Positions 1 through 12,100 of a stretch of DNA of 64,000 bases are shown here, piece after piece. The first letter of the stretch is position 1, and the number at the start of each line of letters is the position of its first letter. The position numbers were made by a program, and so were the translations under genes. The DNA comes from Turnera subulata (taxonomy: Eukaryota > Streptophyta > Magnoliopsida > Malpighiales > Passifloraceae), in contig JAKUCV010004296.1 of assembly GCA_028386065.3 (NCBI GenBank), positions 1,283 through 65,282 of the forward strand, in the 5' to 3' direction. The notes beneath the pieces are model-generated. The model ran no database searches. It was not told the DNA's origin and saw nothing but the letters and a program-made list of their open reading frames with translations.

Positions 1-1390
1 TACCCTAGAACCACATGTGAGGCTACAAAACCGAATAACAATTTTACTTACTTGGAGATTAGGATCTTTCACCTAATTATGAGTATAGAACCAGCAAGAG
101 CAGGATGAAAACGTCCCCTCCTCTACGGTATCCACACGAACCTTGATCGTCCCGGAAACGTCACACGAATCCAAGAACGGGCACTTCCACTTGATGTGCT
201 AGCAACAAGAATGGGAGCTTGTGTATATGGATGTGTTTGTACTTTCTTCTTTCACACAAAGAAGAGAAGCTTCAGAGAGTGTTTTGGGTGCTTCAAAAAC
301 GTGGTGAAGGGCAAAGAATGAGCTAATGATCTGATCACCATAGTGCTCAACCCCACTCACCATTATGCATTAGACAATTAGGCATAATGGCCAACAAGTG
401 GACCAAAGTGATGACCATCATCACTAAGTGTCTCCCACTTAGCAATCAGATAAAACACACCATACACACTCATGTCTGGTCAATAATACAGATATTATTG
501 TCCCAAAACGACCCTGGTTCAACCATGGTCCAACCACGGTCCAACCACACCCGGTCCAACCATGGTCCAACCACGGTTCAACCACCTGCCCGAATCAACG
601 GTTCTATGTGTGTGACCCTGTAGGCACTTGTAACGTCCGGCAATGATTGTAAAATCTCATTTTACAATCATAAACAAAGAGCGGCGTCTAGCAACACATC
701 ATTGCTACCCGAACGACAAGATAAGTACTGATTCTCTATGCCTCGAAATATGTCATCGTCCTTTCGTCCCATTATCAAGATCAAACACGAGACATGGAAT
801 ATGCCAACCTCGTATATGTTTATTCTATGTTTCTTGATCCCCGAGTTAACTGTACAAAACGGATACCCGTGATATCAACATATCACCTAATCCGAGCATG
901 GCCATGCATTTCACAGTTCAACTCTATCAAGAAACCGTATGATAATACACCCGTTATATGGGTCGAGCGAATCCCATCTTGATCAATCAAAACCCACTAC
1001 ATACTCGTCATATACCCAATGATTACCCTTATGTCCACCCAGTTACGGGTGACTAGGAATAATATCAAAGCATATGATTCATATGTTTGATACCTTGACG
1101 ATCTCAGGTCAAAGGACAACACATCTGTAAGAAACACTAATGACATACATATAACGTTCCATGTAGTGTTCTTATGTGGGTCGGTCCGGTCCACAAGTTC
1201 TCTAACTTGTACCCGTATGTAGAATTCATATCGCATATAAATTCACAACATACGCTAGTCTTAATTTATTATTACAACCCGTCCATAATAATAACCGACT
1301 AGGGACATTTAAGAATATATCAAATATATAAACTAGGGTTATAAATATGTGCAAGTAATTATCTCATAATCATATTTATTGGAATAACCT
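1..1390. other. Non-coding, probably retrotransposon-derived sequence
   Basis: No open frame here resembles a known protein, and the short frames are ordinary chance frames. The composition is more even than the AT-rich intergenic DNA elsewhere in the window and it holds a short tandem repeat at 515-586. The texture resembles the non-coding part of a plant LTR retrotransposon read on the minus strand, but I found no LTR ends, primer site or target duplication to prove it. The element may start outside the window. Confidence 0.3.
515..586. repeat. Short tandem repeat, GGTYCAACCAYG unit
   Basis: About six imperfect units of 10-12 bases (GGTYCAACCA followed by C/T and G) follow one another. Some units contain the palindrome ACCATGGT. 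It lies in the non-coding left-hand region and is a minisatellite-like array. Confidence 0.7.
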
Positions 1391-2814
1391 CAATGTATAT
1401 ACATGACTACAATCATCCATAGATTGGCTTTTGGGCATATAACTAACACCTCAGCAGCTTCGTTGTTCGCGCCTAGGTTGAAGGTGGGTCGTCGCCATTT
1501 GCGGGTTGAGGTTCGACCCGGTTTGCCTTTGATGACGTCGAGGCAGTCTAGATCCCGTTGGTTCTCGTCCAGTCTGGCCGGATTCGAGCAGTTTTGGTGG
1601 TAGCTGTGCATGATGGCGGCATCAGTCGAGCTCGCCGGCTCTTTGACGGTGCGGATCCAGGTGTATCTGGACCGGCGGTGTGGCTTCTACATCAGTGCTG
1701 AGGGCCATTTGAGAACCGGTTTGTTCCTAGACCACTTCCACGCACCTTGATGGCGGGCAGTGTCCAGAGCTCGCCGGTTATGGAGGTGCACGCGACGGCT
1801 CGTGGGTGACGGAAGGCGTGGCGCTGATCCCGAGTAGTGGTTTTCCCGGATCTCAAGGGAGGCAGCGAATCCGGGTGCGGATCCGACCAGATCAAGGTAG
1901 TCTCGCCTCGTTCTCGGCTTCTCCGGTGAGGAGGCAATTGCGAGCAGCGGAGGTCGTAAGTGACGGCTCTGCTCGTTGAACGCACCAACTTGGCAACAAA
2001 TGGTTAGATCCGGTTCGGGACCAGCTGGATGTAGTCGAGACTGAGTTCTCGACTCCGATAATGGGAGTCTCCGAGACGGCCAACCAATGGCACGATTACG
2101 GTGTGACCAGAGCCATGGGTGATTTTGCTCTGATTGTTCTTGTTCCGGTGATGAGAGCGGCTGTAGCAGATCGGCTTAGCTCAGCAAAAGTCGTCATCAA
2201 TCGGAAGGATGGCGACGGCGACGGCAGCGTCAGGATCTGGATGGCTGAATATTCCTTTTTGATTCCTTATTCGTAGGTTCAGGTTGCTTTAATGCTTGAT
2301 TTTTTGTTGTTGAACCAGTTGAATAATCTTGTGGACAGATCTTCATTTTTCCATTTTTGCAATCCGTATCCTTCAAAAGGATTCTTGTGGGAGATGGCTT
2401 CTCTCTCACTATAGTCGCCACCTGATATAACCAAGAAAATAGAGAACATATAATAACTGGAATGTAGTAATAAAATTGTGCTATTGTATTGAATTTTGCC
2501 ATGTTTTGTACATGATTGAGACTCCTATTTATATAGAGTTTAAAATACACTATTATTTCCTTTGGGAGCAAGTATTGGCCCCACAAGTCCCTGATTTTAT
2601 GCAAGAAATCCTAGGGAAGCTGTCGGCACTATTGAAGGATGTCGGGCTTCCCTTCTAGGTTCTGGGACTTCTATGGAGCTTCTCGAGGAAGCTTGAGTCT
2701 CGAGATAGTCTGGTGCTTCCCGGGGAACCTCTTAGTAAGCATGGGCTCCTCTGTTTGTCTAGTTACTTGAGCCTTCGTGTAGTGTAGACTACGGGCTCGG
2801 TAGCATCTCGGGTC
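1391..2814. other. Non-coding region, possible minus-strand LTR and leader
   Basis: No supported gene. The 1.5-2.2 kb part is GC-richer than its surroundings. On the minus strand, 2510-2560 contains a TATA-like CTATATAAATAG, followed about 110 bases on by sequence ending in TATATCA and then GGTGGCGACT, which could be an LTR end and primer site. I could not find a second LTR or a target duplication, so this is only a suggestion. The stretch 2641-2760 contains several short inverted repeats around GCTTC/GAAGC. Confidence 0.25.
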
Positions 2815-3538
2815 CACTAATATTTTGAGTTATATCAGTAAACCTTTGCACATGAATCAGGCCAAGCTTTTTTCTGATCGTGTAAATGTTTGCATCAAAG
2901 TTGACTTTTCTAAAGCACTCCCTAATGAGCTGATAATCAATATTGATGGATGTAATCGCATAGTTGGAGTTTCTTATTCTTGGAAGCCACAATTTTGTAC
3001 CTCATGCCATAATTGGGGACATCATCAAATTGCTTGCTCTGTTAAGCAACCTACTACTAAATGGGTACCTAAGGTCACTACTTCAAATGCACCAGTGGCT
3101 TCTGTTCTGGCTATGCCCTCTGATCCTTAACTTGTTACTGTTCCTTTAATTGGCAGTGATGCTTTTGTGATGCTTCCTTCTGTGGATTCCAATGCTGTGA
3201 TGGATCCTACCTCTCTGCATACTGCACCTGTAGCTTTTGTTGAATATATTACTAGTCCAAACAGAGCTGGTTGTGGTGATACTAATAGGAGTTCCATTAA
3301 GTTGGTCTCTTCTATTGTCCCTGATTCCTCTAGTTCTGATCTTGCAGCTGTAAACTCTGTTGTAGAACTACCTACTGATCGTCCTAAACAACCTCGTGTT
3401 GCTACAGCTGGTGTTGCTGAGCATGTCAGTAAGCTAAATGCTGGTCCTAAGGCTAAGAAAGGTAGAGGTAAGGCTTCCAAAAAACTTCCCCCAATTTCTC
3501 CTCGTGAGATTAGTGCCTCTATCCTTCTGCCTACGTAA
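2815..3538 (+). pseudogene. LINE ORF1 remnant (gag-like, zinc knuckle)
   Basis: The frame starts mid-protein (KPLHMNQAKLFSDRVNV) in a way typical of the C-terminal half of the plant DUF4283-type LINE ORF1 protein. A zinc knuckle of form C-x2-C-x4-H-x4-C follows (CTSCHNWGHHQIAC, about 2995-3040). A stop at about 3128 breaks the frame. The rest, to the TAA at 3536-3538, is a low-complexity tail with a basic stretch (KAKKGRGKASKK) that could bind nucleic acid. Known ORF1 proteins package LINE RNA. This copy is truncated and broken. Confidence 0.75.
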
Positions 3539-6500
3539 ATGAGGTGGCTCCTTTGGAATGTAAGAGGTCTTAATGACCCCTCAAAGAGAAGGGTTGTTTT
3601 GCAACGTCTTCACTCTTTTTCTGTTGACCTTGTGTGCTTAGTGGAAACTAAAATTCAGTTGGGTAATGTTGCTGATATTAGAAGGAATTTTCTCCCGCAA
3701 TGGAACTTTGCAAATAATTACAATTCAGCTCGGTTGGGTCGTATTTGGCTTCTTTGGTCAACTTGTCTTCATGTGGATATTCTAGATGCTAATGATCAAG
3801 TTCTCCACTGCTCAGTTCGTTGTTTGCGTGAGCAACTATCATGTTACGCTACTTTTTTTTATGGAGCAAATTCTGCAACTGATCGTGCATCCTCTTCATA
3901 CCCTAGCATTAACAGATTTTCTAATTTTGTTGGTGACTCTCCATGGTGTCGGTGGCTTCAACATTGTTCTTCGTGCTGAAGAATCCACTTCCTCTACTGC
4001 TTATCTCTCCTCTGAAATTGCTGAGTTTGCTAGCTGCTTGTCCTCTTGTGGACTTTTTTATCATCCTTATACTGGCTCTGTTTATACCTGGTCAAATCTG
4101 CAGCATAGCTCCCCTGTTTTTCGGAAGCTTGATCCTTTCTTGTAAATGCTGCTTGGTTTAATGTGTTTCCTAACAGTGCTGTTGATTTTCCTAATCCTGG
4201 AGCCTCTGATCATAGTCCTATCTTTCTAGTGACCTCTGATGAAATCTTTCAAGGACCTAAGCCCTTTAAGTTTTGTAATCATTGGATTACACATCCTCGG
4301 TTCCTTGAGATTGTTACTTCTGTTGGAGCTGCAGGGTAGATGGATTTGCTATGTTTCGGCTTTGGCAAAAGTTGAAATTACTCAAATCAGAGATGAAGCA
4401 ATTACATTCTCGAGAATTTAGTGATATTTCCTCTCGCATATCACTTTTAGAGAAGGAGCTTCTATCTGTTCAAACACAGCTTTTTGCAGCCCCAAGTACA
4501 CCTGATGCTGACTTATTATTCATTGAGCAGGCTCTTTTATCCACTTTGTCTGATCTTAGAGTGGCGGAAGAATCTTTTTTGCGCTAGAAGTCAAGGATCA
4601 CCTGGCTCTATTGCGGTGATTCTAATACAAGGTTCTTTCATAGTATTGTTAAAGCTCGAAAGGCCAACAACACTATTCGCACTATATTGACTCCGGAAGG
4701 CACTTTGCTTAGTGAGCCACGGCAGATAGCAGCTTCTTTGGTTAGCTTTTATTCTAATTTTTTGGGGGGGTTAAGCACCTTTTATATACCTTGAGTTTTC
4801 CTTTTGTCCCGATCGTATACCCCGAAGTTTTTGTGTCCCTTTTCTGTACCCTGAGTTTAAATTTTTGTCCCTTTTATGTACCACGGCCAGCCTGAACGAT
4901 GACATGGCCATCTGCCCGGGTCCACTTGACACATGGCATAATGTCATTGGTGCCATGTGGGGATTTTTGTGGGACCCATAAACTAGAATATTTGAGAAAT
5001 AAGGTGGGGCCCATAATAATATCCACGTATTGCCAATAGAATTGTGACACGTGTCAAGTGGACCCCGATAAATGGCCATGTCATCGCTTGGGCTGCCCGA
5101 GGTACATGAAAGGGACAAAAATTAAAACGCGGAGTACATAAAAGGGACTAAGAAACTTCGAGGTATACGATCGAGATAAAAGGAAAACTCGATGTATACA
5201 AAAGGTGTTTAACCCTTGGGGGGCATCTAGATCCAAATGTTCTGGGCGGTTCGGTTGGATATTTTCGTGGCATACTTCAACACACTGTCACTACTGCTCA
5301 AAGTGTTATGCTAGAAACTGATGTTACTGAATTAAAGATAAAATCAACTATGTTTGCTCTTGGTATCAATAAGGCTCCAGGGCCTGATGGGTACAATGTT
5401 GAATTTTTTAAAGCTGCCTAGGCAATTATAGGTGCAGGTGTTATACATGCCATTCAAGAATTTTTCAGAACAGGGAAGCTACTTAAAGGAATCAACTCCA
5501 CTATCATTAGCCTCATTCCTAAGGTTCCAAATGCACAAAAGGTTACTGATTTTCGTCCTATTCCTGCTGCTCTACTTTGTACAAATGTATTTCGAAGATT
5601 TTGGCTAATCGTTTGTAGCAGTGTCTTCCAACTCTTATAAGTAGTAACCAAACTACTTTTATTTTGGGAAGAAGAATTGTGGACAATGTCTTGTTGGCTC
5701 ATGAAGTGGTGCACAATTATCATCGAGTTGGGCTCTCTGGTCGGTGTACTATAAAGATTGACCTTATGAAAGCTTTTGACTCGGTTGATTGGAAATTTCT
5801 CCTCACTGTTCTTGTGGCTATGGGGTTTCCTCCCTGTTTCATTGCTTGGTTGAAGGTGTGCCTTACTACTGTGATGTTTTCTATTTCTGTTAACGGTTCT
5901 CTTTGTGGCTATTTTGGGGGTGGGAAGGGAATGAGATAAGGTGATCCTCTTTCACCTTATTTGTTTGTCATATCCATGGAGGTGCTCTCCTATTTGCTCA
6001 ATCAAGCTGCGGCTGAAAAATACCTTCCTTATCATCCCCGTTGTTCAAAGATTGCTCTTTCCCATTTGTGTTTTGCGGATGATTTAATGATTTTTTCGGA
6101 TGGGAGCCTCCATTCTGCTGTTGCTGTGACACGCATCTTGGATAAGTTTTATTTGCTTTCAAGCCTCAAGTTCAATCCAGCAAAAAGTGAGAATTTCTTT
6201 GCTGGCATTTCTGATCAACAAAGGCACCAATATCTCCAATTATGTGGCTTTCAACAATGTCAACTTCCTGTTCGCTATCTTGGAGTGCCACTAATTTCTG
6301 GTAAACTTTCTTTCCACCATTGCAAGCCTTTAATAGATAACATTTTGGCTTGCATCATTGCATGGAGTGCCAAACTTCTCACTTTTGCCGGCAAACTTCA
6401 ACTAGTCCTTTCAGTTCTGTTTAGCATTCAGAATTATTGGGCCAATATTTTCATCCTCCCAAATTGTGTCCTCAAGGCTATTGAACATCATTGTGCTGTA

Positions 6501-7652
6501 TTTCTTTGGTCTGCCACTCGTAAGGCCAAAGTATCTTGGGTTGATCTCTCTTTGCCAAAGCAAGAAGGCGGATTGGGTATCAAGAAACTTAAAGAATGGA
6601 ATATTGCTTGTGTAGCTCGAAACTTGTGGCATCTACTCTTGAAAGCTGGTTCACTTTGGGTTGCCTGGATCCATGCCTATTATGTAAAAAATCGCAGTAT
6701 TTGGAGCTTGTCAATCCCGGCTGATTGTTCTTGGAGTCTCCGCAAAATTCTAAAGCTCCGCAGCCACTTTCCCTTTGCCTTTTCTCACATAATAGGTAAT
6801 GGGCAGAACACTTTCTTTTGGTGGGATTCTTGGCTGCAGCGAGGTTCATTGTCCTTACTTATTACTCCTTCTCTCATTGCTGGCTCCAAAATTCTACTCC
6901 ATGCTACTGTGAGTCATCTTATATCTAATAATGCATGGTCTTGGCCTAATTCTCGTTTGCCTATTATTGGTCACCTCAAAGATGAAGCTACTTGTGTTCT
7001 GCCTTCTAATAGACCTGATGTGATTCATTGGAATTTATCTCCCTCCGGAAAATTTACTGTGAAGAGTGCCTGGGAGAATATTCGGCTTAAGCATGTGAGG
7101 GTTGATTTGTTTAAGCTGCTTTGGTCCTCGGGTTTTATTCCAAAGCATAGCTTTATAGCTTGGCTTGCCATACTTGACAGATTGGCTACTCGATCTCGGC
7201 TTCAACGATGGGGAGTTGTCTCCCAAGTTGCCTGTCTTTCTTGCTCTCACACTGATGAAAGCCGTGATCACTTATTTTTTGCCTGCCCGTTCTCTGCTGC
7301 TATATGGTCTAAATTGCTCTTAATTTGTTCCATTTCTCGACCCGTAGACACCTGGCATTCGGAATTTCAATGGGCGAAAAGTCATATGCAGAAAAAGACT
7401 ATTAAGTCAATGCTTTTGCAAGTGGTTTGGTCTGCTTGCATCTACAACATCTGGCGGGAGAGAAATAGACGGCATTTTCATAATTGTTACTGCTCTGCTG
7501 ATAGCATTATTACTGATGTAGTTTCTGATTTAAAATTACGTTTTCATGGTTTTGTAGGCCTTAAGCCTCGTTCACTTTCTTATGACCTGCAGCACTTATG
7601 CATTTTCTGGGGGATCAGATTTGCTGCACAATCTGCTGCTATTTTGTCTTGA
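3539..7652 (+). pseudogene. LINE ORF2 remnant (endonuclease-reverse transcriptase)
   Basis: The start has the apurinic-type endonuclease opening (LLWNVRGLNDPSKRR, then VDLVCLVETK). Around 3790-4145 the frame shifts more than once. The linker (SNTRFFHSIVKARK) leads to SFYSNFLG, where a DNA transposon interrupts it at 4770-5215. The reverse transcriptase then resumes with NKAPGPDGYN, MKAFDSVDWKFL, RQGDP-like sequence (its first codon is a stop at 5937) and the catalytic FADD motif (LCFADDLMIFSDG, about 6070). The C-terminus carries the zf-RVT-type region (PKHSFIAWLAILDRLATRSRLQ; cysteines in CLSCSHTDESRDHLFFACPF). The longest unbroken part is 5961-7652. The enzyme would nick target DNA and copy its own RNA in the nucleus. 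This copy is inactive. Confidence 0.85.
4770..5215. mobile_element. Non-autonomous terminal-inverted-repeat transposon inserted in the LINE
   Basis: The first and last ~60 bases are inverted copies of one another: GTTAAGCACCTTTTATATACC at the left against the reverse complement of the right end, (GG)GTTAAACACCTTTTGTATAC. Inside both runs come matching GAGTTTTCCTTTT and GATCGTATACC blocks. The flanks read TTGGGGGG at 4762-4769 and 5216-5223, which fits an 8-bp target duplication, although the G-run makes the exact border ambiguous. There is no coding capacity. It splits the LINE ORF2 between SFYSNFLG and the next domain, so it arrived after the LINE. The superfamily (hAT or Mutator-like) is uncertain. 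Confidence 0.85.
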
Positions 7653-7933
7653 TTCTACTGTATACTTATTAGCATCTTTGATGTACTTTGTTAGAAATAT
7701 TTCTGAACTGGTTATGCAATGAAAAGTTTGATTTGATTCTAAAAAAAAAACTCTCGAAACCAAATGGGATGAGAAACCAAAAAAACATAATAAAATAAAA
7801 ATAATTCTAAATAATAAATTTCCTAATGTTTCCAAGTTCCACAGATATAAGAGGTTTCTTTTCATCTCAATGTCCTTTTCTTCTGGGGCGCATTTCAGCA
7901 GAAATTTAAGATCCAAGTTATAAATTTTTGCAG

Positions 7934-8346
7934 GCAATAAAAGAGTTACGAGAGGGAAAGGATACAGTTGGCCACAAAATTTGGGACAGTCAGATTTGTT
8001 CTTGATCCCAAAAGGTGTACATACAATGGTAGTCCTGAATATGTTGGAGCATGTTGCGAGACTAGTCTTAACTCTTAAGCATCTGGATGTGGAATACATT
8101 TATCCCTACTATCAGCACCAAGTTGACACTGACATACCCACTGAGGATACTGTGTAAGTATTTAGTATATCTTTCTACAATTTAGTAACTCTCATCAGGA
8201 TAGATATGGATCCTAAAATTTGAATTTCCTCTTCTTCTTCTTTTTTTTTTTTTTAACTTTTATGGAATGATAGTTTCTTAGTTTTAAAATATTATCGTTT
8301 TGACAATGGCACATGGTGAGCTTATAAGGTTAGTAGAAGAGCTTAA
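7934..8346 (+). pseudogene. Decayed aldo-keto reductase, exons 3-4 only
   Basis: 7934-8151 matches exon 3 of the intact AKR gene at 25190-25399, after an intact-looking CAG acceptor. Shared blocks include CAGTTGGCCACAAAATTTGG, CTTGATCCCAAAAGGTGTAC and TATCAGCACCAAGTTGACAC. It has a one-base insertion near its start and a 7-base insertion near 8070, so the frame is lost. A piece like the start of exon 4 (ATGGTGAGCTTATAAGGTTAG) sits at 8313-8346 and then breaks off. Exons 1-2 are absent, with the LINE in their place. Exons 5-7 are absent too, but sequence like the AKR 3' flank appears at 8370-8400 and again at 15164-15300, beyond later insertions. This is the relic of a third tandem AKR copy. 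Confidence 0.85.
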
Positions 8347-8478
8347 CTCGTACTACACCCAAGCTGCAGGTTGAACAATCATAACCTAGTAATGTCTAGT
8401 CGTATCGCTTGTTTCAAAGTCTCAAATATTGTTGTTTCATGAAATTTATCTGATCACTGCGATATTACTTGTTATTTT

Positions 8479-9121
8479 TGTTGGTCCCAGTGGCACTATC
8501 TTACGGAATAATGATCAACAAGAAATAAATAGCACACAAGAATTTACGTGGTTCACCCAAAATTTTTGGGCTACATCCACAAGCTCAATCCCGCAGAAAC
8601 TTCCACTATAAAATAGTAGGCTTACAAAGAGAGACTTCCCTAAAACATTTAGGGGTAAAATAAAATTTAGAGTTCTACCCAAAATAGTGACCCACAAGGT
8701 GTTTCCCAAGTGTTTCCCAAAAATACCCCAAAATTATTTTTTCCGCTATTTTGTCACTCACCAAAATAAGAGGAGCTGTTTTGTCACTTTTGAAATTTAG
8801 AAGGACTAAACTTCTTCTTCTTCAAAATAGAAGGACTAAACTTCTTCTTTCTAAATTTAGAAGGATTAAACTTCTTTTTCTTCTCTCTCTTTCTTTCTTT
8901 CTCCCTTTTCTTCACTCTCTAATTTTCTGCCTATTGTGCTCCCTCACACACTCTTCCTCTTTGTGTGTTGTGTGTTTTTGTAGATGAATTTACTCCCTTT
9001 ATATAGGAAATGGATCATCAAAATTTTCACAAACGGATGCTTAAATTCCACATTTGGGTGCAATTTTTCTTTTTTTTTTTCAACAATGGCTGGCTCCATG
9101 TGGAGGAAACCAAACCTAACA
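8479..9121 (-). repeat. Copia 3' LTR (left copy)
   Basis: It begins TGTTGGTCCCAGTGGCACTA and ends CCTAACA, pairing with 13405-14049. It contains three imperfect direct repeats around AGAAGGACTAAACTTCTTCTT (8795-8875) and a CT-rich tract (8880-8960). As the element is read on the minus strand, this is its 3' LTR. Confidence 0.93.
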
Positions 9122-12100
9122 ATTCTCCCCCTTTCCGAATACATGGGGGGATCCACCATCCCGGCAGCTTCTCGGCAAAATTCAAACTTCCCTCTTGGAA
9201 GTGTCTTCGTCAACATATCAGATCCATTCTCGTATGTATAGATCTTCTCGAGTTGTAACTTCTTCTTCTCTAACACATCCCTGATCCAGTTGTATCTCAC
9301 ATCAATGTGCTTCGATCTGGAATGGAAAGAGGCATTCTTCGCAAGATGGATAGCACTCTGACTATCACAAAATATTTGATAACTGTCTTGCGAGAATCCA
9401 AGTTCAGTTAAGAACTTCTTCTTCTATAACAACTCCTTGCATGCTTCCGTTGCTGCAATAAACTCAGCTTCTGTTGTTGACAATGCAACACACTTTTGTA
9501 GCCTCGACTGCCATGACACAGCTCTCCCTGAAAAATTAATCAGGTATCCTGATGTTGATTTTCTGGAACTAACATCACCTGCCATATCTGCATCGGTGTA
9601 TCCAACCAGTACCGGTTTGTCTTCTCCATAACATATGCACATTTTGGTGGTTCCTCGAAGATACCTGAGAATCTACTTGATAGCATTCCAATGCTCTTTA
9701 CCAGGATTAGAAAGGTATCGGCTCACCATTCCGACTGCGTGAGCAATATCTGGCCGGGTACACACCATGGCATACATCAAACTACCAACTGCTGAAGCAT
9801 ATGAAACTCATTCCATCTCTCTTTTCTCCTCATCTATTGAGGGACTCTACTCAGAACTCAATCTAAAGTAGTTAGCAAGAGGACAACTAACTGCTTTATC
9901 CTTATCCATGTTGAACCTCTGAAGCACTTTCTCAATATACTTGTCCTGAGACAACCATATCTTCTTGACTTGCCGATCTCGAATAATTCTCATCCCGAGA
10001 ATTTGTTTTGCTGGCCCCAAGTCTTTCATGGAGAAAAACTTGCTTAGCTGTGCTTTCAAGATGTTGATTCTGGAGACATTCTGGCCAACAATTAGCATAT
10101 CATCCACATAGAGCAATAGGATGATGAAATCATCGTCAGAAAATTTTTGGACGAATACACAGTGATCTGAAGTAGTCTTCTTGTATCCCTGTTGCCCCAT
10201 CACAGACTCAAACTTCTTATACCACTGTCTTGGGGCTTGTTTTAAGCCGTAAAAGCTCTTCCTCAATCTGCAAACATAGTCCTCTTTTCCTTTCCGCTGG
10301 AAACCCTCTGGCTGCTCCATGTCTATCTCTTCTTCCAAATCTCCATGTAGGAAGGCTGTCTTGACATCCATATGTTTAACCTCCAGGTTGAGACTTGCAG
10401 CTAATCCCAGCACCGTGCGGATTGAGGTCATCTTCACCACTGGTGAGAAAATTTCATCAAAGTCTATCCCTTTCCTTTGACTGAAACCTTTGACAACCAA
10501 TCTTGCTTTGAATCTAGGAAGTCGACTGTGCTCCTCGTGCTTGATCCTGAACACCCACTTGTTCTTCAAAGCTCTCTTGCCTTTAGGCAGCTTCACCAGC
10601 TCAAATGTTTTATTCTCATGCAAGGACTTCATCTCTTCTCGCATGGCTTGAACCCACTTCTCCTTATGCTCATCACTAATAGCTTCATCATAGCTTTCTG
10701 GTTCTCCCCTGTCAGTGAGCAACAAATAATCACTTGGAGAATATCTGGTAGAGCGTTGCACAACTCTGCCAGACCTTGTGCGATAAGGAGAGCTACTTGA
10801 CGGCTGAGGATGGTCATCACTAGCTGCATCATTATCAGCTGCATCATCATTGCCATCATCCTCAATAACATCTGTTGGCTCATCTGCAACAGGATCATCT
10901 GGAATTTCAGGATGAATATCCTGAACATCATCTCCAACTTGTCTCGGTAACTAAAACTCCTCTAGATCAACACTAGGCTTCTCTGCTTTGTCAATGTCTT
11001 CTATGGTTTGATCCTCCACAAAGACAACATCTCGACTTCTGATAAGCTTCTTCTCCACCGGATCATAGAACCTATAGCCAAGCATGTCTTGGCCATAACC
11101 GATGAATACACACTGCTTTGTCTTCGCATCTAGTTTGCTTCTCTCATCCTTGGGGATGTGAACATGAACTTTACACCCAAATACTCGCAGGTGATCGTAG
11201 GAGATGTCTCTTCCTGACCACACCTTCTCTAGAGTCTCGTACTGAAGAGGAACACAAGGTGAATGGTTCAGCACATAAGCCGCTGTAAGTAGTGCTTCAC
11301 CTCAAAAGACTTATGGTAACTTCGAGTGAGAGAGTAAGCATCTGGTTCTCTCAATCAAAGTTTTGTTCATCCTCTCAGCTAAGCCATTCAACTGTGGAGT
11401 TTTAGGTGGAGTAAACTGATGCCGAATACCATGTTCTTTGCAGTAAATATCAAATGGACCTGTGTACTCACCACCATTATCTGTCCGGATGCACTTCAGC
11501 TTCTTTCCAGTCTCTCTTTCCACCATGGTTAGGAACTGCTTGAAAACTGCTAACACTTGATCCTTCGTCTTCAATGTGTAAACCCAAGTCTTCCGTGAAT
11601 GATCATCAATAAATGTCACGAAGTACCGGGCACCACCAAGGGACTTGTTAAAAGGCCCACATAGATCAGAGTGTACCAGTTCTAGCACATCTTTCTTTCT
11701 AGAAGGAGGAAAGCTCTTGAAAGAAACTCTATTTTGCTTACCAGCTAGACAATAACTGCACTTCTTTAGTTGGATTTGATTTAATCCTGACAGAATATTC
11801 TTCTTAGCAAGCTTCACCATTGACTTCTCGCCCATGTGCCCAAGGCGTCTATGCCATAACTGGACCTTGTCTTCATTTTCCGCAACATTTGTCAATTGTT
11901 GAGGAATTCTCGCCTGGGTCACATACAACCTTGACACTTTTGTTCCTCGTGCCACCACCAGCGAACCTTTGGTGAGCTTCCATCTACCATTGTAGAAGGT
12001 ATTACAAAAACCTTCCTCGTCGAGCTTATCAACAGAGATTAGATTCAGGCGCATATCTGGAACATGCCTGACATCTCTCAGAAGCAGCTTCATCCCGTTC

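Larger units (their letters stand above)
2815..7750 (+). mobile_element. L1-type LINE, 5'-truncated, split by a DNA transposon
   Basis: A non-LTR retrotransposon. In order there is the C-terminal part of an ORF1 protein with a CCHC zinc knuckle, then an ORF2 with endonuclease, reverse transcriptase and the C-terminal zf-RVT-like region, then a 3' tail and an A-tract at 7741-7750. ORF1 is entered in the middle, so the 5' end was lost, as is usual for LINE insertions. ORF1 and ORF2 are adjacent without spacing: the ORF1 stop occupies 3536-3538 and the ORF2 ATG starts at 3539. I saw no convincing target-site duplication. The element is dead, with several frameshifts and stops. Its 3' end abuts relic AKR sequence. 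Confidence 0.88.

Noticed and set aside
2230..2604. 124-codon minus-strand frame
   Set aside because: No recognisable motif. It crosses a TATA-like and possible LTR-end region and is more likely chance or retrotransposon leader.
2677..2693. AGCTTC-TCGAG-GAAGCT hairpin, considered as part of the TTC-loop hairpin array
   Set aside because: The loop differs (TCGAG), it is isolated and lies 47 kb from the array in unrelated sequence.
2790..7770. Target-site duplication for the first LINE (ATCTCGGGTCCAC against CTCTCGAAACCAA)
   Set aside because: The match is too weak to tell from chance; no duplication is claimed.
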